Positions 43,413-53,815 of a DNA stretch of 64,000 bases are shown piece after piece. Under the pieces are notes generated by a model. The model was not told the DNA's origin, ran no database searches, and worked only from the letters and a program-made list of their open reading frames with translations. This stretch comes from JBPEWY01 sp965224095 (GTDB taxonomy: Bacteria; Bacteroidota; Bacteroidia; Flavobacteriales; Flavobacteriaceae). The DNA lies in the NCBI GenBank assembly GCA_965224095.1, contig OZ245039.1:744001-808000 (forward strand). Direction: 5' to 3'. The position numbers and the translations under genes were made by a program. Positions within the stretch are counted from its first letter, which is position 1; each line of letters opens with the position of its first letter.

Positions 43413-46400
43413 ATGAAAAAATTACTGTTCGTTGCACTGCTATTTAGTGCCGGTATAGTAAGAGCCCAAGGAGGTGAAGAAACACCTGAACTTCCGGAGA
43501 TTACACCCCCTTCACCAACGGCCTATGAACTGGGAAAATACGGACAGAATCAGATTGGTTTGTTCAGTGGTGCCGCCCAGCTAAATATTCCGCTCTATAC
43601 GTATCGGGCCGGAAATCTCTCGGTTCCCATCTCACTGGGATATAGCAGTAACGGTATACAGGTAGATCAGGTATCGAGCAATGTAGGCCTCGGCTGGAGC
43701 CTGAATGCGGGTGGCGTTATTACCCGGGTAATCCGGGATGAACCCGACGAGCAGTACGGCACTTTTTTCCCCGAAGAAGAAATTCAGCAGGCCGGGGTCC
43801 GTAGCCCGATGGCGCTGGATTATTTTTACGCAGCCGGAAATGATCAGTTTGATACCGAGACTGATTTGTTTATGTACAATGTGGCGGGCTATAGCGGGAA
43901 GTTTGTTTTTGACAACGATAAAAATATCGTACTGATTCCTCATAGTAATGTAGTCATTGAGAGTTATGTAGAAGGCTTGCAGAATGGATTTAGACTTACC
44001 GCTCCGGACGGGATCGTTTATATTTTCCTGGAAGAAGAGATTAATATTCAAAGGTCCGATTCGGAAAGCGGAAGCCATACCACTCCAAGCCTTCCCAATA
44101 CCACTAGCTGGTATTTAAGTAGTATAGAGCATCCCTACGGAGATGTTATTTCCTTTACCTATACCTCGCAGAACTATGACTATACCAATGGGGTTTCCCA
44201 GAGTTTAACAGTATCGCAACCGTGGATACCTATGGTATGCCCCAGTGGTTCCAGTAGTGTTCCCGTTAGTAAAACAGAGAAAATAAATAACCACCTATTT
44301 GTTGTTGGCAAACAACTTACGGGGATCTCCAGTAACCGCACGAGCAGCGGATCGGTGAGTTTTATAGCGGCTACAGACCATCCGCAGATCGCCGGGCTGG
44401 ATCTGGTTACCCAAATATCGGTACAGGATGCCTACCAGAATGAGATCGAGCGTTTCGATCTGAGTTATCTGTTTACCGCAAATAACCGGGTGTTTTTAAA
44501 CGGAATAACCTATAAAGATCCCGATAAGAGCTATGCTTTTACCTATGAGGATCCGGAAGGCCTGGTATCGCGCCTTTCCTACAGCCAGGATCACTGGGGC
44601 TATTATAATGGAAAGAGTAATACGGAGTTTTTTCCGGACCCAAATACACTGGAAATTCCGGCACCATACGGGATGCAATTATATAACGGAGGAGCTGATA
44701 AGGCAACTGATACGGTTTATGCAAAAAAAGGCTTATTAAAACAGGTGCACTACCCTACCAAGGGGTATTCTGAATTCGAATATGAAGGGAATTCGTATCT
44801 GGGAACCAATTATATCTACCCACCATCACAGGAGGTCAGATTAAAATTAGTAACTACCTCAGAAGATTTTGGTTTTTTTACTGATTCTCATTTGATGACC
44901 AATATTACATTCAATCAAAGTATTCCGCTATTTAAAAATATTTTATTTAATGAAGATGCATGTGATCCCACTTTAGATACAGGACATACGGCGATGACCA
45001 TCCGGGTTAATAACGGAGGAGAGTTTATAGAAAATACTCTTAACGGCCCTATAACACTAGGAAGTTCTATTGTGGTGAAACCCACCGATAATGATCCGAA
45101 TATTAATTTAAGTGTTAAGGCAGGAATTGATTATTTAGTAGAGATCGAAGTAATTCGCCCCTGTACATTTGGATCTCTGACCTTTTCTTATTACCAGGGG
45201 AACATCCAGGAAATTCCGGCGAATAAACTGGCCGGGGGTATGCGCGTAAAACGGGTAACGGATTACGACGGCAGCGGTACGGCACAGATAACCCGATATT
45301 ACTACGGGCAGAAAGAAACCAAAGAGGTCTCTTCCGGAGAAAAAGGATTAGAGGCCTATTATATATCTAACATTACCAATCGGGTAGCCTGCGCAATACC
45401 CTGCGCCTATGTGGATCAGACTTACAAAGTACTGAATTCCAAAAGCCTTCGTACATTGTATAATCCGTCCGGAAATGGTACCACTACCTATAAGTATGTT
45501 ACTATCAGCCACGGAGGCGATCAGTTTGAGAATGGCGGGGAGGAGCACGAATTTATCATCCATAATGATTATCCGGGCAATCCCCTCTTCGGCAATCCGG
45601 TAGAATCTTCTCCCTGGGTAAATGCCGGATGGAGTAACGGACTGCCTAAAAAAACAACGGTTTTTACTATGGGAAGCGGAGGTAGTTTTGTACCCCTGAG
45701 AGAAACGATCAATACCTATAACGAGGATGCGCGGAATTTTAATAAAGTATACGGGTATAGCATAGTTAAAAAATTCGACCTGATCTGCGCCTCTCCTGAT
45801 ATTACCTATGAATGTACCGCCGCCGATCTGACGAAAACCTATGAATATCAAACTTGTGTAACGGATCATAAACATTTTTGGGCGGCACTTCCTTTTGATG
45901 GTATTGACAGTTGGCGCTGTATTGCTTCGGGGAGTAACAATCAGACCATTCATACTCCCCACCCCTGTTTCGGGAAAACCGTAGGGTATATTGTATCGAA
46001 ACCGGAATACCTGGAGAATCTGGACATTATGGAGTACAGCACCAATTCGTACTGGCACTACCTGTCTTCGACCACGGAAAAGGTATATGACGAAACGGGT
46101 CAAAACCCGGTAGAGACCATCACGAATTATACCTATGACAACCCGACCCACCTGCAGGCCACCCGTGTGGCCACCACCAACAGCCTGGAGGAATCCCGTA
46201 TCGAGCAGCGGTACTACCCGCACGATAAGGCGCAGCTATCGGGGCTAAGCAGTGATGCTGCCACGGCTATCGATTCGCTGGTGGCACAACACCGGATCAC
46301 CGAACTGCTTCAGGGAGAGACTTACGAAGATACCAATACCGACGGCACACCCGATCCCGGAGAGCTGCTCACCGCCCGGCGTACCAATTACAAACTACAA

Positions 46401-46910
46401 CCAAGCGGGCTAACCCTGCCCGGGGAGCTGCAAACCCTGGTGGGCCCGGAATCGGCCACCAATACCCTGGATACCCGTATTCGCTACCAGAGTTATGATC
46501 ACTGGGGCAATGTCCGGGAAGTAGCCAAAGAAGGCGGAGGCACCATTGTATATATCTGGGGGTACAACCATCAGTATCCCATTGCCAAAATAGAAGGCGC
46601 CACCTATACGGAGGTATCCTCCCTGGTGGCAAATCTGGAATCGCTCTCCGATGCCGATACCGATCGCCACAGAGGTAGTACCGGCACCGAAGGGGCCCTG
46701 CGCGATGCCCTGAATAATTTACGCACACAACTGCCCGATGCCCTGGTGAGTACCTATACCTACGATCCGCTGATCGGACTCACCAGTACCACCGACCCTT
46801 CGGGTTATACCATGTATTACGAATACGACAGCTTTAACCGGTTAACAGCCATTCGCGACGATCAGGGCAAGCTGCTCTCAGAGAACCAGTACCACTACAA
46901 AAACCAGTAA
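43413..46910 (+). CDS. Secreted YD/Rhs-repeat protein, first gene of the toxin delivery pair
   Basis: A 1165-residue protein with a Sec signal peptide (MKKLLFVALLFSAGIVRAQ). It opens with a segment typical of large Bacteroidota Rhs/YD proteins (LGKYGQNQIGLFSGAAQLNI, NVGLGWSLNAGGVITRV), continues with beta-rich repeats, and ends in YD repeats (GNVREVAKEGGGTIVYIWGY, PSGYTMYYEYDSFNRLTAIRD). Rhs repeats build a hollow shell that encloses a C-terminal toxin; here the chain ends in plain repeats with no toxin. The next gene starts 7 nt later with its own signal peptide, so the two may form one split shell. The last 800 bp become markedly GC-rich. Confidence 0.85.
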   Translation: MKKLLFVALLFSAGIVRAQGGEETPELPEITPPSPTAYELGKYGQNQIGLFSGAAQLNIPLYTYRAGNLSVPISLGYSSNGIQVDQVSSNVGLGWSLNAGGVITRVIRDEPDEQYGTFFPEEEIQQAGVRSPMALDYFYAAGNDQFDTETDLFMYNVAGYSGKFVFDNDKNIVLIPHSNVVIESYVEGLQNGFRLTAPDGIVYIFLEEEINIQRSDSESGSHTTPSLPNTTSWYLSSIEHPYGDVISFTYTSQNYDYTNGVSQSLTVSQPWIPMVCPSGSSSVPVSKTEKINNHLFVVGKQLTGISSNRTSSGSVSFIAATDHPQIAGLDLVTQISVQDAYQNEIERFDLSYLFTANNRVFLNGITYKDPDKSYAFTYEDPEGLVSRLSYSQDHWGYYNGKSNTEFFPDPNTLEIPAPYGMQLYNGGADKATDTVYAKKGLLKQVHYPTKGYSEFEYEGNSYLGTNYIYPPSQEVRLKLVTTSEDFGFFTDSHLMTNITFNQSIPLFKNILFNEDACDPTLDTGHTAMTIRVNNGGEFIENTLNGPITLGSSIVVKPTDNDPNINLSVKAGIDYLVEIEVIRPCTFGSLTFSYYQGNIQEIPANKLAGGMRVKRVTDYDGSGTAQITRYYYGQKETKEVSSGEKGLEAYYISNITNRVACAIPCAYVDQTYKVLNSKSLRTLYNPSGNGTTTYKYVTISHGGDQFENGGEEHEFIIHNDYPGNPLFGNPVESSPWVNAGWSNGLPKKTTVFTMGSGGSFVPLRETINTYNEDARNFNKVYGYSIVKKFDLICASPDITYECTAADLTKTYEYQTCVTDHKHFWAALPFDGIDSWRCIASGSNNQTIHTPHPCFGKTVGYIVSKPEYLENLDIMEYSTNSYWHYLSSTTEKVYDETGQNPVETITNYTYDNPTHLQATRVATTNSLEESRIEQRYYPHDKAQLSGLSSDAATAIDSLVAQHRITELLQGETYEDTNTDGTPDPGELLTARRTNYKLQPSGLTLPGELQTLVGPESATNTLDTRIRYQSYDHWGNVREVAKEGGGTIVYIWGYNHQYPIAKIEGATYTEVSSLVANLESLSDADTDRHRGSTGTEGALRDALNNLRTQLPDALVSTYTYDPLIGLTSTTDPSGYTMYYEYDSFNRLTAIRDDQGKLLSENQYHYKNQ

Positions 46911-46917
46911 AAGCATC

Positions 46918-49900
46918 ATGAAAAAGCAATTCTATAGTCTGATTATATTTATTTTTGGATGGCTGGGTGTGGTCTGCGGCCAAAGCACGGAAGTATACCT
47001 GAATGCAGGGAGCGATACCGAAGCGGTCTTTAACGGTAGGCCCCACCTGGGCGATGTAAACCTGACCACGTATTACAGCGGGGGCTCTTCCTATACCAAT
47101 GCCAGTTACAACCAGCAGGAAACCCTGTTTGATTCGGAGTCCTACGGGGCCACCGTGGGTGGGGTGCTTACCTATAACATCCCGGTTCCCAATGGGAACT
47201 ACACAGTAAAAACGCATCATAACGAGCTATGGTTCGGTGTAGATGGTGTGGAGGGCGGCCCCGGCAAACGGGTTTATGATATTATCCTGGAGGGTGTGGT
47301 GCGCTACAGCGATTTCGATCTGGCAGTGGTTAACAACAACAACCCCTATACCTTTACAGTAAACGCAGTGGCGGTAAGCGATGGTTTTTTAACCCTGGAG
47401 CTGGATGCCTCTGTAGACCGTGCCCATATCAATGGCCTGGCCATTATCTCGGAAGACCCGGGTAATACCACCGAGCGCTATATCAATATGGGAACCCTGG
47501 ATGATTTCACTCACCAGGGCAAGCTCTATGAATCGGAACTAAAAAACCGGTTTAACTCCACCGAGACCTATAGCAATACATCGGCCAGCAGCGAAGCGCT
47601 GTTTCAAAGCGAACGCTATATGGATAATACGGTAGGGAGTTTGAATTACGATATCAAGGTACCCAATGGTACCTATACGGTCAAGACCCATCACAACGAG
47701 CTGTGGTTTGGCAGCTCCCACCCCTCGGCCCCACCGGCCGCAGCGGGCAACCGGGTTTTTGATATTATCATTGAAGGGGCGCTGCTGGCCCATGATTTTG
47801 ATATCTATACGGTAGGCAACAGCGCTTATACCCATACCTTTACCGGAGTGGTGGTCAGCGACGGGGTGCTGAGTATTGAAATGCCTGCCTCGGTTGATAA
47901 TGCCACGATCAGCGGAATTGCCATCGAACAGACCGCCGGGGGCACCACCAGTTTGTATTTCAATGCCGGAGGCGCCACGGTAAGCTATAACGGACATAGC
48001 TATGTGGGAGACTCCGATATATTTCTCAGCGGAAACAGCTCCTACAGCTACCGGTACCTTCCCCTGCCGGAGGTACTGCTCACCACCGAGCGCTACGGTC
48101 CCAACGGAACCCTGAGCTATACCATTCCCCTGGCCAATGGGATCTACAGGGTTCAGACCCATCATAACGAGGCCTGGTTCGGTAAGGGTAACGGGGCCCC
48201 TTCGGCCCAGGCGGGCCGCAGAGTATTTGATATCTCCCTGGAGGGCCAACTGGTTAAGGATGATTTTGATATCTACAGTGAGAGTTATAACTACCCGACC
48301 ACACTGACCTTTACCGGGGTGTTGGTCAGCGACGGGGTACTGAACCTGGATATGATCTCCTCGGCCGATAACCCGCAGATCAACGGGATCAGCATCACCC
48401 AGCAGAGTCCCTATCATGTACCAGCCCTGACCCAGAGTGAGAACTATGTATTTACCCGGAGCTACCAAAGAGCCATGGACAGCTTTGATCCGACCCAGGT
48501 AAGCGATGCCGATGTGATCGAACAGGTCACCTACTTTGACGGACTGGGCCGCCCCAAACAGCAGATCGCCCTGGAGGCCACCCGCCTGTATACCGATATC
48601 AGCAGTTTTGCATCGATCCCCCAGTGGCAGATGGACTGGAGCACCGGCACCGGGGGTACGCCCTTTTACAATAAAAACGGAGACGCCCTGGAGAATGAGC
48701 GCCTCGAGGGCAGCGATCCGTATAACAATACCTCACTGCTTTGGATGTGCAGCGACCAGGATACCCTCTCAGCAGGCGACGGAGGCTGGAACACCGATAA
48801 TTTTAATATCGATATTAATAAGACCTATCGCTATACGGTATGGGTTAAACGAACGGGCTCCCATGAAGGGACCACCTATCACGGTACCCAGAATGTAAAC
48901 AACCTGGACGGCACCCCCAATAGCAATCCATACTTCTGGTATGGCGATGTGCCGCAGCTGGATCAGTGGTACCTGCTGGTGGGGGTGGTACACCCGTATG
49001 ATTATACCGGGGGCGATAGCGGGATAAGCGGGGTGTATGATACCTCGGGTAATAAAGTAGCCGATGGCAGTGAATACACCTGGCGTTCGGATATGAGTGT
49101 TACCCGTTTCAGGGATTATTTGTTTTACTGCTCGGATGCTTCGGTAAGGCAGTATTTCTACGGGCCGCTACTGCAAAGCCTGGACGGGACCGAGAATACC
49201 CTCTCGGAGGTACTGGGCTCGGACCACAGCTTAAAGGATCTGGTAACCCATATCGGGTATGACGCCTTTGGGCGCCAGGATAAAACGTGGCTCCCCTACC
49301 AGGCCGCTCTGGGGGCCGCAGGCAGCTACCGGGGGGATGTATCAGGGGCCACAAGGAGTTTTTACCTGAAACACTACCCGGATGATTTTCCTGGGCTTAC
49401 CCCTACCCAGGTCAATGCCTATTCCCAGACCGATTTTGAGGCCTCCCCGCTGAATCGTCCAAAGAGACAAGCCGCCCCGGGGAAAGACTGGGCCCTGGGC
49501 AGTGGCCATGAGATTGCCTTTGGCTATCAGAGCAATGCCGCAGCAGCAGTTAGAAAGTTCACCGTGAGTTTTCCCGATGCAAACAACCCGCTGGAGCCCC
49601 AGCTGAGCTTTGGTACCTCGGACCACTACCCTGCAAACACCCTGTATAAAACCCTGACCAAAGACGAGAACCACCCCAAGGACGGCACGATGGATCACAG
49701 CACCGAGGAGTATAAGGACAAAGACGCCAGGGTGGTACTCAAACGTAGTTATAACAATCAAACCGCACATGATACCTATTATGTGTACAGCAAATACGGA
49801 CAGCTGAGTTATGTACTGCCCCCGAAGGCCATCGAGAAACTCACCCAGATCGGTTTTGATAAAACCCATAGCGATTACCCGGCCATTATGGATGCGCTGT

Positions 49901-52581
49901 GTTATCAGTACAAATACGATTACAGGAACCGCCTGGTGGAGAAGAAGATCCCGGGCAAGGGCTGGGAGTATATTGTGTATAACCAACTGGATCAACCCAT
50001 CCTTACCCAGGATGCCAATCAACGGGCAAACAACCAGTGGCTCTTTACCAAGTATGATATCTTTGGAAGAAGTGTACAGACGGGAATCTACAGCCATGGC
50101 AGTACCCTGGATCAAAAGCAGATGGCCGCTGTGTATACCACCTATTACCAAAACAATCCCACGGCCAGGGTGTATGAGGCCAAAAACACCGACGGGCTCA
50201 CCCATTACTATACCAATGAGAGCTTCCCGGTGGCAAACCTGGAGGTGCATGCGGTGCATTATTTTGACAATTACAGTTTTGATACGGCCCAGCAGTCTCT
50301 ACCGGCCACAACCGGTTTCGGGCAATCGGTGATCAATTACGATAACAACAGCCCCCAGCAAACTAAGGGGCAGGCCACCGGAAGTAAAGTCAGGGTATTG
50401 GGAACCGGTTTATGGATCACCACCCTGATGGGCTATGACACCAAAAAGCGGGTGATCTACCAGACAAGTAGTAATGCCTATTTACAAACCACCGATATCA
50501 CCGAGAGCGAGGTGGACTTTCCCGGGCGGATAACAAAACAGAAAAACACCCATAGTAAAAACGGGCAGAATATTGTAACTTTGGATACGATGAGCTATGA
50601 TGAAAACGGGCGGCTTACGGGTCAGAGTCAGGAACTGGCGGGGCATACCGAGCAATTGGTACGCAATACCTATGACAACCTGGGGCAGCTTATCCAGAAG
50701 AATGTGGGCAATAGCCCCGGGGCACCCTTACAAACGGTAGACTACCGGTATAATATACGAGGATGGCTCAAAGGGATTAATGATATCAATAAGCTGGGAA
50801 GCGATCTTTTTGGTTTTAGTATTCAATACAATAATCCTCAAAACGGAGCGACCGCTTTGTTTAATGGGAACATATCCGAAACTAACTGGAAAACTGCTAA
50901 TGACAATATCGAAAGATGGTATACCTATGGCTATGATGCGCTGAATCGATTGACCAGCGCCACAAGTAGTAGTGGTAACTATAATGTCAGTGGGATTACT
51001 TATGATAAAAACGGTAACATCCTATCGCTACAAAGAAATGGGCATTTAGATCCAAACGTTACCTCTTTTGGGCTGATGGATGACCTGACGTATAGCTATA
51101 CCGGAAACCAGTTACAGGCTGTGGATGATGATCCGCTTGCAAGTTCTGTAACCGGGTTTATAGATGGCGCAGAAAGTCCTACCGAGTATACATACGATGA
51201 TAACGGAAATATGCTAACCGATACCAATAAAGGCATTACCGGGGTGGTGTATAATCATTTAAATCTGCCTACTAAAGTAACCGTTGCTAATAGTGAGCAT
51301 AACGGAACCATTGATTATATATATGATGCTACGGGGGTAAAACTCAAGAAAATTATAACAGATCCTGTAAATGGAAACTCTGAGGTGCTTTATGCTAATG
51401 GATATGTGTATCAGGGGGGTGAGTTACAATTTTTTCCACAGGCCGAAGGGTATATCTCCCCTAAAAATCCATCCGATCTAAGTTTAGGTTTTGATTATGT
51501 GTATCAGTTTAAAGATCATTTAGGAAACATAAGACTGTCCTATACCGATAGTGACCCTGACCCTGATGTTGAAACAGTAGAGGTTGTAGAAGAGAATAAC
51601 TACTATCCCTTCGGGCTTAAAATGCGTGGATTTAATGAGCTAAATTCTGCGCTTGGAAGCTCGGTAGCAGAGAAATGGAAATATAATGGCAAAGAACTAA
51701 ATGAAAGTCTTGGTCTTAATTTATATGAAATGGATTTAAGACAGTATGATCCTGCTATTGCTCGTTGGACCTCTGTTGATCCAATAACACATCATTCAAT
51801 GTCGACTTATGCTGCCTTTGATAATAACCCAGTATTTTGGGCAGACCCAAGTGGGGCAGATTCTGAGAGTGATTACGATTGGTCAACCGGGACATATAGA
51901 AGTGGTTCTTTTGAAGCAGCTATGGCAAATCAAGGGTTAAATCCTGACGGTACGCAACAACAAAAACCACAGCAGAAGAAAAAATCCAAAGCTGAAAAAG
52001 CTCGTGATAAATATGTAGAAATGGTAAAAGTGGCTAGAGAAGATGGATATAATGTTGCAGCGGATAATTTACAAAGATGGCTTGATGGAAGAGGGGGAAC
52101 AAAAATCATTAGTGCTGAATGGTTGAAAAAATTTAGAGAAGTTAGAAATGCAGAGGAAAGAAACATAAAAAGATTTGAAAAACAATTAGCCAAATTGGCA
52201 CGAGGACTAGAGGATGGCCAAACAAAAAGTTTAAATGATTATTGGGATGCTGGATTAACAGCAAGTTCATGGACAGAATTGTTTTATGCGTCAGGATCAA
52301 GTCAAATAACTTCAACCGCTAATTTTACTATCACTAGAAAAGGTAATAAGGTTTATATATCAGGTACCATAAGTCATCAGTGGAATGATAGGTATGATTG
52401 GCATGCAAATATATCTGCGAATGTTCCTGGGTTTGGAAATGTAAAAGATGCCGATGCGCTTTTAGTTGAACAGAATTATGGGGCAAAACCATTTCAAATG
52501 AAATCAAACTGGTCTACTAATGTTAATACATCATCTAGACTATGGTTTGGAGGAAACTATATATCAATAAATTTGGATTAA
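46918..52581 (+). CDS. Rhs polymorphic toxin with three malectin-like domains and variable C-terminal tip
   Basis: An 1887-residue secreted protein (signal peptide ending VVCGQ). Residues about 25-500 are three tandem malectin-like carbohydrate-binding domains, each with THHNE-x-WFG and R-V-F/Y-D-I-x-x-EG motifs. A DUF6443-like segment (TYFDGLGRPKQQIAL) follows near 520-600, then a jelly-roll-like insert (560-750), then Rhs/YD repeats (760-1560). The Rhs core ends YYPFGLKMRGFNE, WTSVDP, DNNPVFWADPSG near 1645. The remaining 240 residues are the variable tip: a Lys-rich helical linker, then a beta-rich part with HQWNDRYDWH. I do not recognise its activity. A small gene 3 nt downstream is its likely immunity protein. 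Confidence 0.85.
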   Translation: MKKQFYSLIIFIFGWLGVVCGQSTEVYLNAGSDTEAVFNGRPHLGDVNLTTYYSGGSSYTNASYNQQETLFDSESYGATVGGVLTYNIPVPNGNYTVKTHHNELWFGVDGVEGGPGKRVYDIILEGVVRYSDFDLAVVNNNNPYTFTVNAVAVSDGFLTLELDASVDRAHINGLAIISEDPGNTTERYINMGTLDDFTHQGKLYESELKNRFNSTETYSNTSASSEALFQSERYMDNTVGSLNYDIKVPNGTYTVKTHHNELWFGSSHPSAPPAAAGNRVFDIIIEGALLAHDFDIYTVGNSAYTHTFTGVVVSDGVLSIEMPASVDNATISGIAIEQTAGGTTSLYFNAGGATVSYNGHSYVGDSDIFLSGNSSYSYRYLPLPEVLLTTERYGPNGTLSYTIPLANGIYRVQTHHNEAWFGKGNGAPSAQAGRRVFDISLEGQLVKDDFDIYSESYNYPTTLTFTGVLVSDGVLNLDMISSADNPQINGISITQQSPYHVPALTQSENYVFTRSYQRAMDSFDPTQVSDADVIEQVTYFDGLGRPKQQIALEATRLYTDISSFASIPQWQMDWSTGTGGTPFYNKNGDALENERLEGSDPYNNTSLLWMCSDQDTLSAGDGGWNTDNFNIDINKTYRYTVWVKRTGSHEGTTYHGTQNVNNLDGTPNSNPYFWYGDVPQLDQWYLLVGVVHPYDYTGGDSGISGVYDTSGNKVADGSEYTWRSDMSVTRFRDYLFYCSDASVRQYFYGPLLQSLDGTENTLSEVLGSDHSLKDLVTHIGYDAFGRQDKTWLPYQAALGAAGSYRGDVSGATRSFYLKHYPDDFPGLTPTQVNAYSQTDFEASPLNRPKRQAAPGKDWALGSGHEIAFGYQSNAAAAVRKFTVSFPDANNPLEPQLSFGTSDHYPANTLYKTLTKDENHPKDGTMDHSTEEYKDKDARVVLKRSYNNQTAHDTYYVYSKYGQLSYVLPPKAIEKLTQIGFDKTHSDYPAIMDALCYQYKYDYRNRLVEKKIPGKGWEYIVYNQLDQPILTQDANQRANNQWLFTKYDIFGRSVQTGIYSHGSTLDQKQMAAVYTTYYQNNPTARVYEAKNTDGLTHYYTNESFPVANLEVHAVHYFDNYSFDTAQQSLPATTGFGQSVINYDNNSPQQTKGQATGSKVRVLGTGLWITTLMGYDTKKRVIYQTSSNAYLQTTDITESEVDFPGRITKQKNTHSKNGQNIVTLDTMSYDENGRLTGQSQELAGHTEQLVRNTYDNLGQLIQKNVGNSPGAPLQTVDYRYNIRGWLKGINDINKLGSDLFGFSIQYNNPQNGATALFNGNISETNWKTANDNIERWYTYGYDALNRLTSATSSSGNYNVSGITYDKNGNILSLQRNGHLDPNVTSFGLMDDLTYSYTGNQLQAVDDDPLASSVTGFIDGAESPTEYTYDDNGNMLTDTNKGITGVVYNHLNLPTKVTVANSEHNGTIDYIYDATGVKLKKIITDPVNGNSEVLYANGYVYQGGELQFFPQAEGYISPKNPSDLSLGFDYVYQFKDHLGNIRLSYTDSDPDPDVETVEVVEENNYYPFGLKMRGFNELNSALGSSVAEKWKYNGKELNESLGLNLYEMDLRQYDPAIARWTSVDPITHHSMSTYAAFDNNPVFWADPSGADSESDYDWSTGTYRSGSFEAAMANQGLNPDGTQQQKPQQKKKSKAEKARDKYVEMVKVAREDGYNVAADNLQRWLDGRGGTKIISAEWLKKFREVRNAEERNIKRFEKQLAKLARGLEDGQTKSLNDYWDAGLTASSWTELFYASGSSQITSTANFTITRKGNKVYISGTISHQWNDRYDWHANISANVPGFGNVKDADALLVEQNYGAKPFQMKSNWSTNVNTSSRLWFGGNYISINLD
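50790..51700 (+). repeat. Direct repeat with the orphan Rhs cassette, copy 1
   Basis: The DNA from about 50790 to 51700 is closely similar to about 52925-53815, including 38 identical bases at 51613-51650 and 53729-53766 (GGGCTTAAAATGCGTGGATT onward). The similarity ends just before each toxin tip. Recombination across the repeats would delete the resident tip and its immunity gene and place the orphan tip on the full-length Rhs gene. Confidence 0.8.
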
Positions 52582-52584
52582 GTA

Positions 52585-52917
52585 ATGAAGAAAAAAGGAA
52601 TTATAATTTTATTAACAATTTTAATAGGTGTTTATTTATATTGGAATAATAGATATGTCCAATTTTACCCTGTGGAATTTAACGGAGAGAAATATATTAT
52701 TAATAAAAAAAATATTTCATCCGATTTCTATAATAATTTGCAAAATGTTTTAAACTATTATGGGGAGAAGTTTAATGAACAGAATGGAATTATTTATGTT
52801 AAAAGCAACTTATTCAACGATAAGGAGCTTTCGTATAATTATACAAAAAAGGCAATTGATACGGTTTGGCTTTTGGAAAAAAGACAAAGCCCTAAAAAAA
52901 GTAATAGTTCAAAATAG
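52585..52917 (+). CDS. Candidate immunity protein for the resident Rhs tip
   Basis: A 110-residue protein with an N-terminal membrane helix (IIILLTILIGVYLYW) and a soluble remainder rich in Tyr, Asn and Lys. Very AT-rich (11 G/C in 52681-52740 by count). It begins 3 nt after the Rhs stop. Position, small size and compositional shift are those of polymorphic-toxin immunity genes. A membrane-anchored, probably periplasm-facing protein would fit a toxin that acts in the envelope. No homology recognised. Confidence 0.65.
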   Translation: MKKKGIIILLTILIGVYLYWNNRYVQFYPVEFNGEKYIINKKNISSDFYNNLQNVLNYYGEKFNEQNGIIYVKSNLFNDKELSYNYTKKAIDTVWLLEKRQSPKKSNSSK

Positions 52918-52924
52918 ATAAGAA

Positions 52925-53815
52925 TTGAATGATTTGTTCAGTTTTAGCATAAACTACAATACTCCAACTTTGGGGCTGGGATCAACACCACTCTATAACG
53001 GAAACATATCCCAAACCACATGGAAAACAGCTAGTGACAATATAGAGCGTTCGTATAAATATAGATACGACCCACTTTCGAGGATTACAAGTGCCATTGA
53101 CAATACCGCAGATCAGCGTTACAGTCTGACAAACGTATCTTATGATAAAAACGGAAACATTACGGGGCTTCAAAGAAATGGTCATTTAGATCCAAACGTT
53201 ACTTCGTTCGGATTAATGGATGACCTTACTTACACCTATACCGGAAACCAGTTACAGGCGGTGGATGATGACCCGCTAGCAAGTAGTGTAACCGGGTTTA
53301 TAGATGGTGCAGAAGCAGCTACCGAATATACCTATGATGAAAACGGAAATATGCTTACCGATGCCAATAAGGGTATTACAGGGGTTATCTATAATCATTT
53401 AAACCTGCCGGAGCAGGTAAGTATTAATGGAGGAACTATTAATTACGTGTATTCGGCCGATGGAACCAAATTAAAGAAAACGGTTAGCGGAGGAAACACT
53501 ACCGAATATGCAAACGGCTATGTATATGAAGGAGGAAGCTTGCAGTTCTTCCCGCACGCAGAAGGCTATCTTACTCCGAAAGACCTAAATGATGTAAGTT
53601 TAGGCTTTGATTATGTATATCAGTTTAAGGATCACTTAAATAACATTCGTTTAAGTTATACCGATTCTGACCCTGACCCGGATGTAGAAGTGTTGGAGAT
53701 CATTGAGGAGAATAACTATTATCCTTTTGGGCTTAAAATGCGTGGATTTAATGAGCTAAATTCTGCACTTGGAAATTCGGTGGCAGAGCGATGGAAGTTT
53801 GGAGGCAATGAATAT
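52925..53815 (+). repeat. Direct repeat with the full-length Rhs gene, copy 2
   Basis: Matches about 50790-51700; see copy 1. The left edge of similarity coincides with the start of the orphan open frame, which shows that the cassette is a captured gene end rather than a decayed whole gene. Confidence 0.8.

Noticed and set aside
45348..46223. A 291-codon minus-strand frame within the first Rhs gene
   Set aside because: Shadow of the YD-repeat coding frame; no start context, motif or neighbour supports it.
49342..50259. Long open frame (305 codons) on the minus strand inside the Rhs gene
   Set aside because: Antisense to Rhs repeats in a GC-rich stretch, where stop codons are rare in all frames; the residue composition is unlike real proteins and has no motif.
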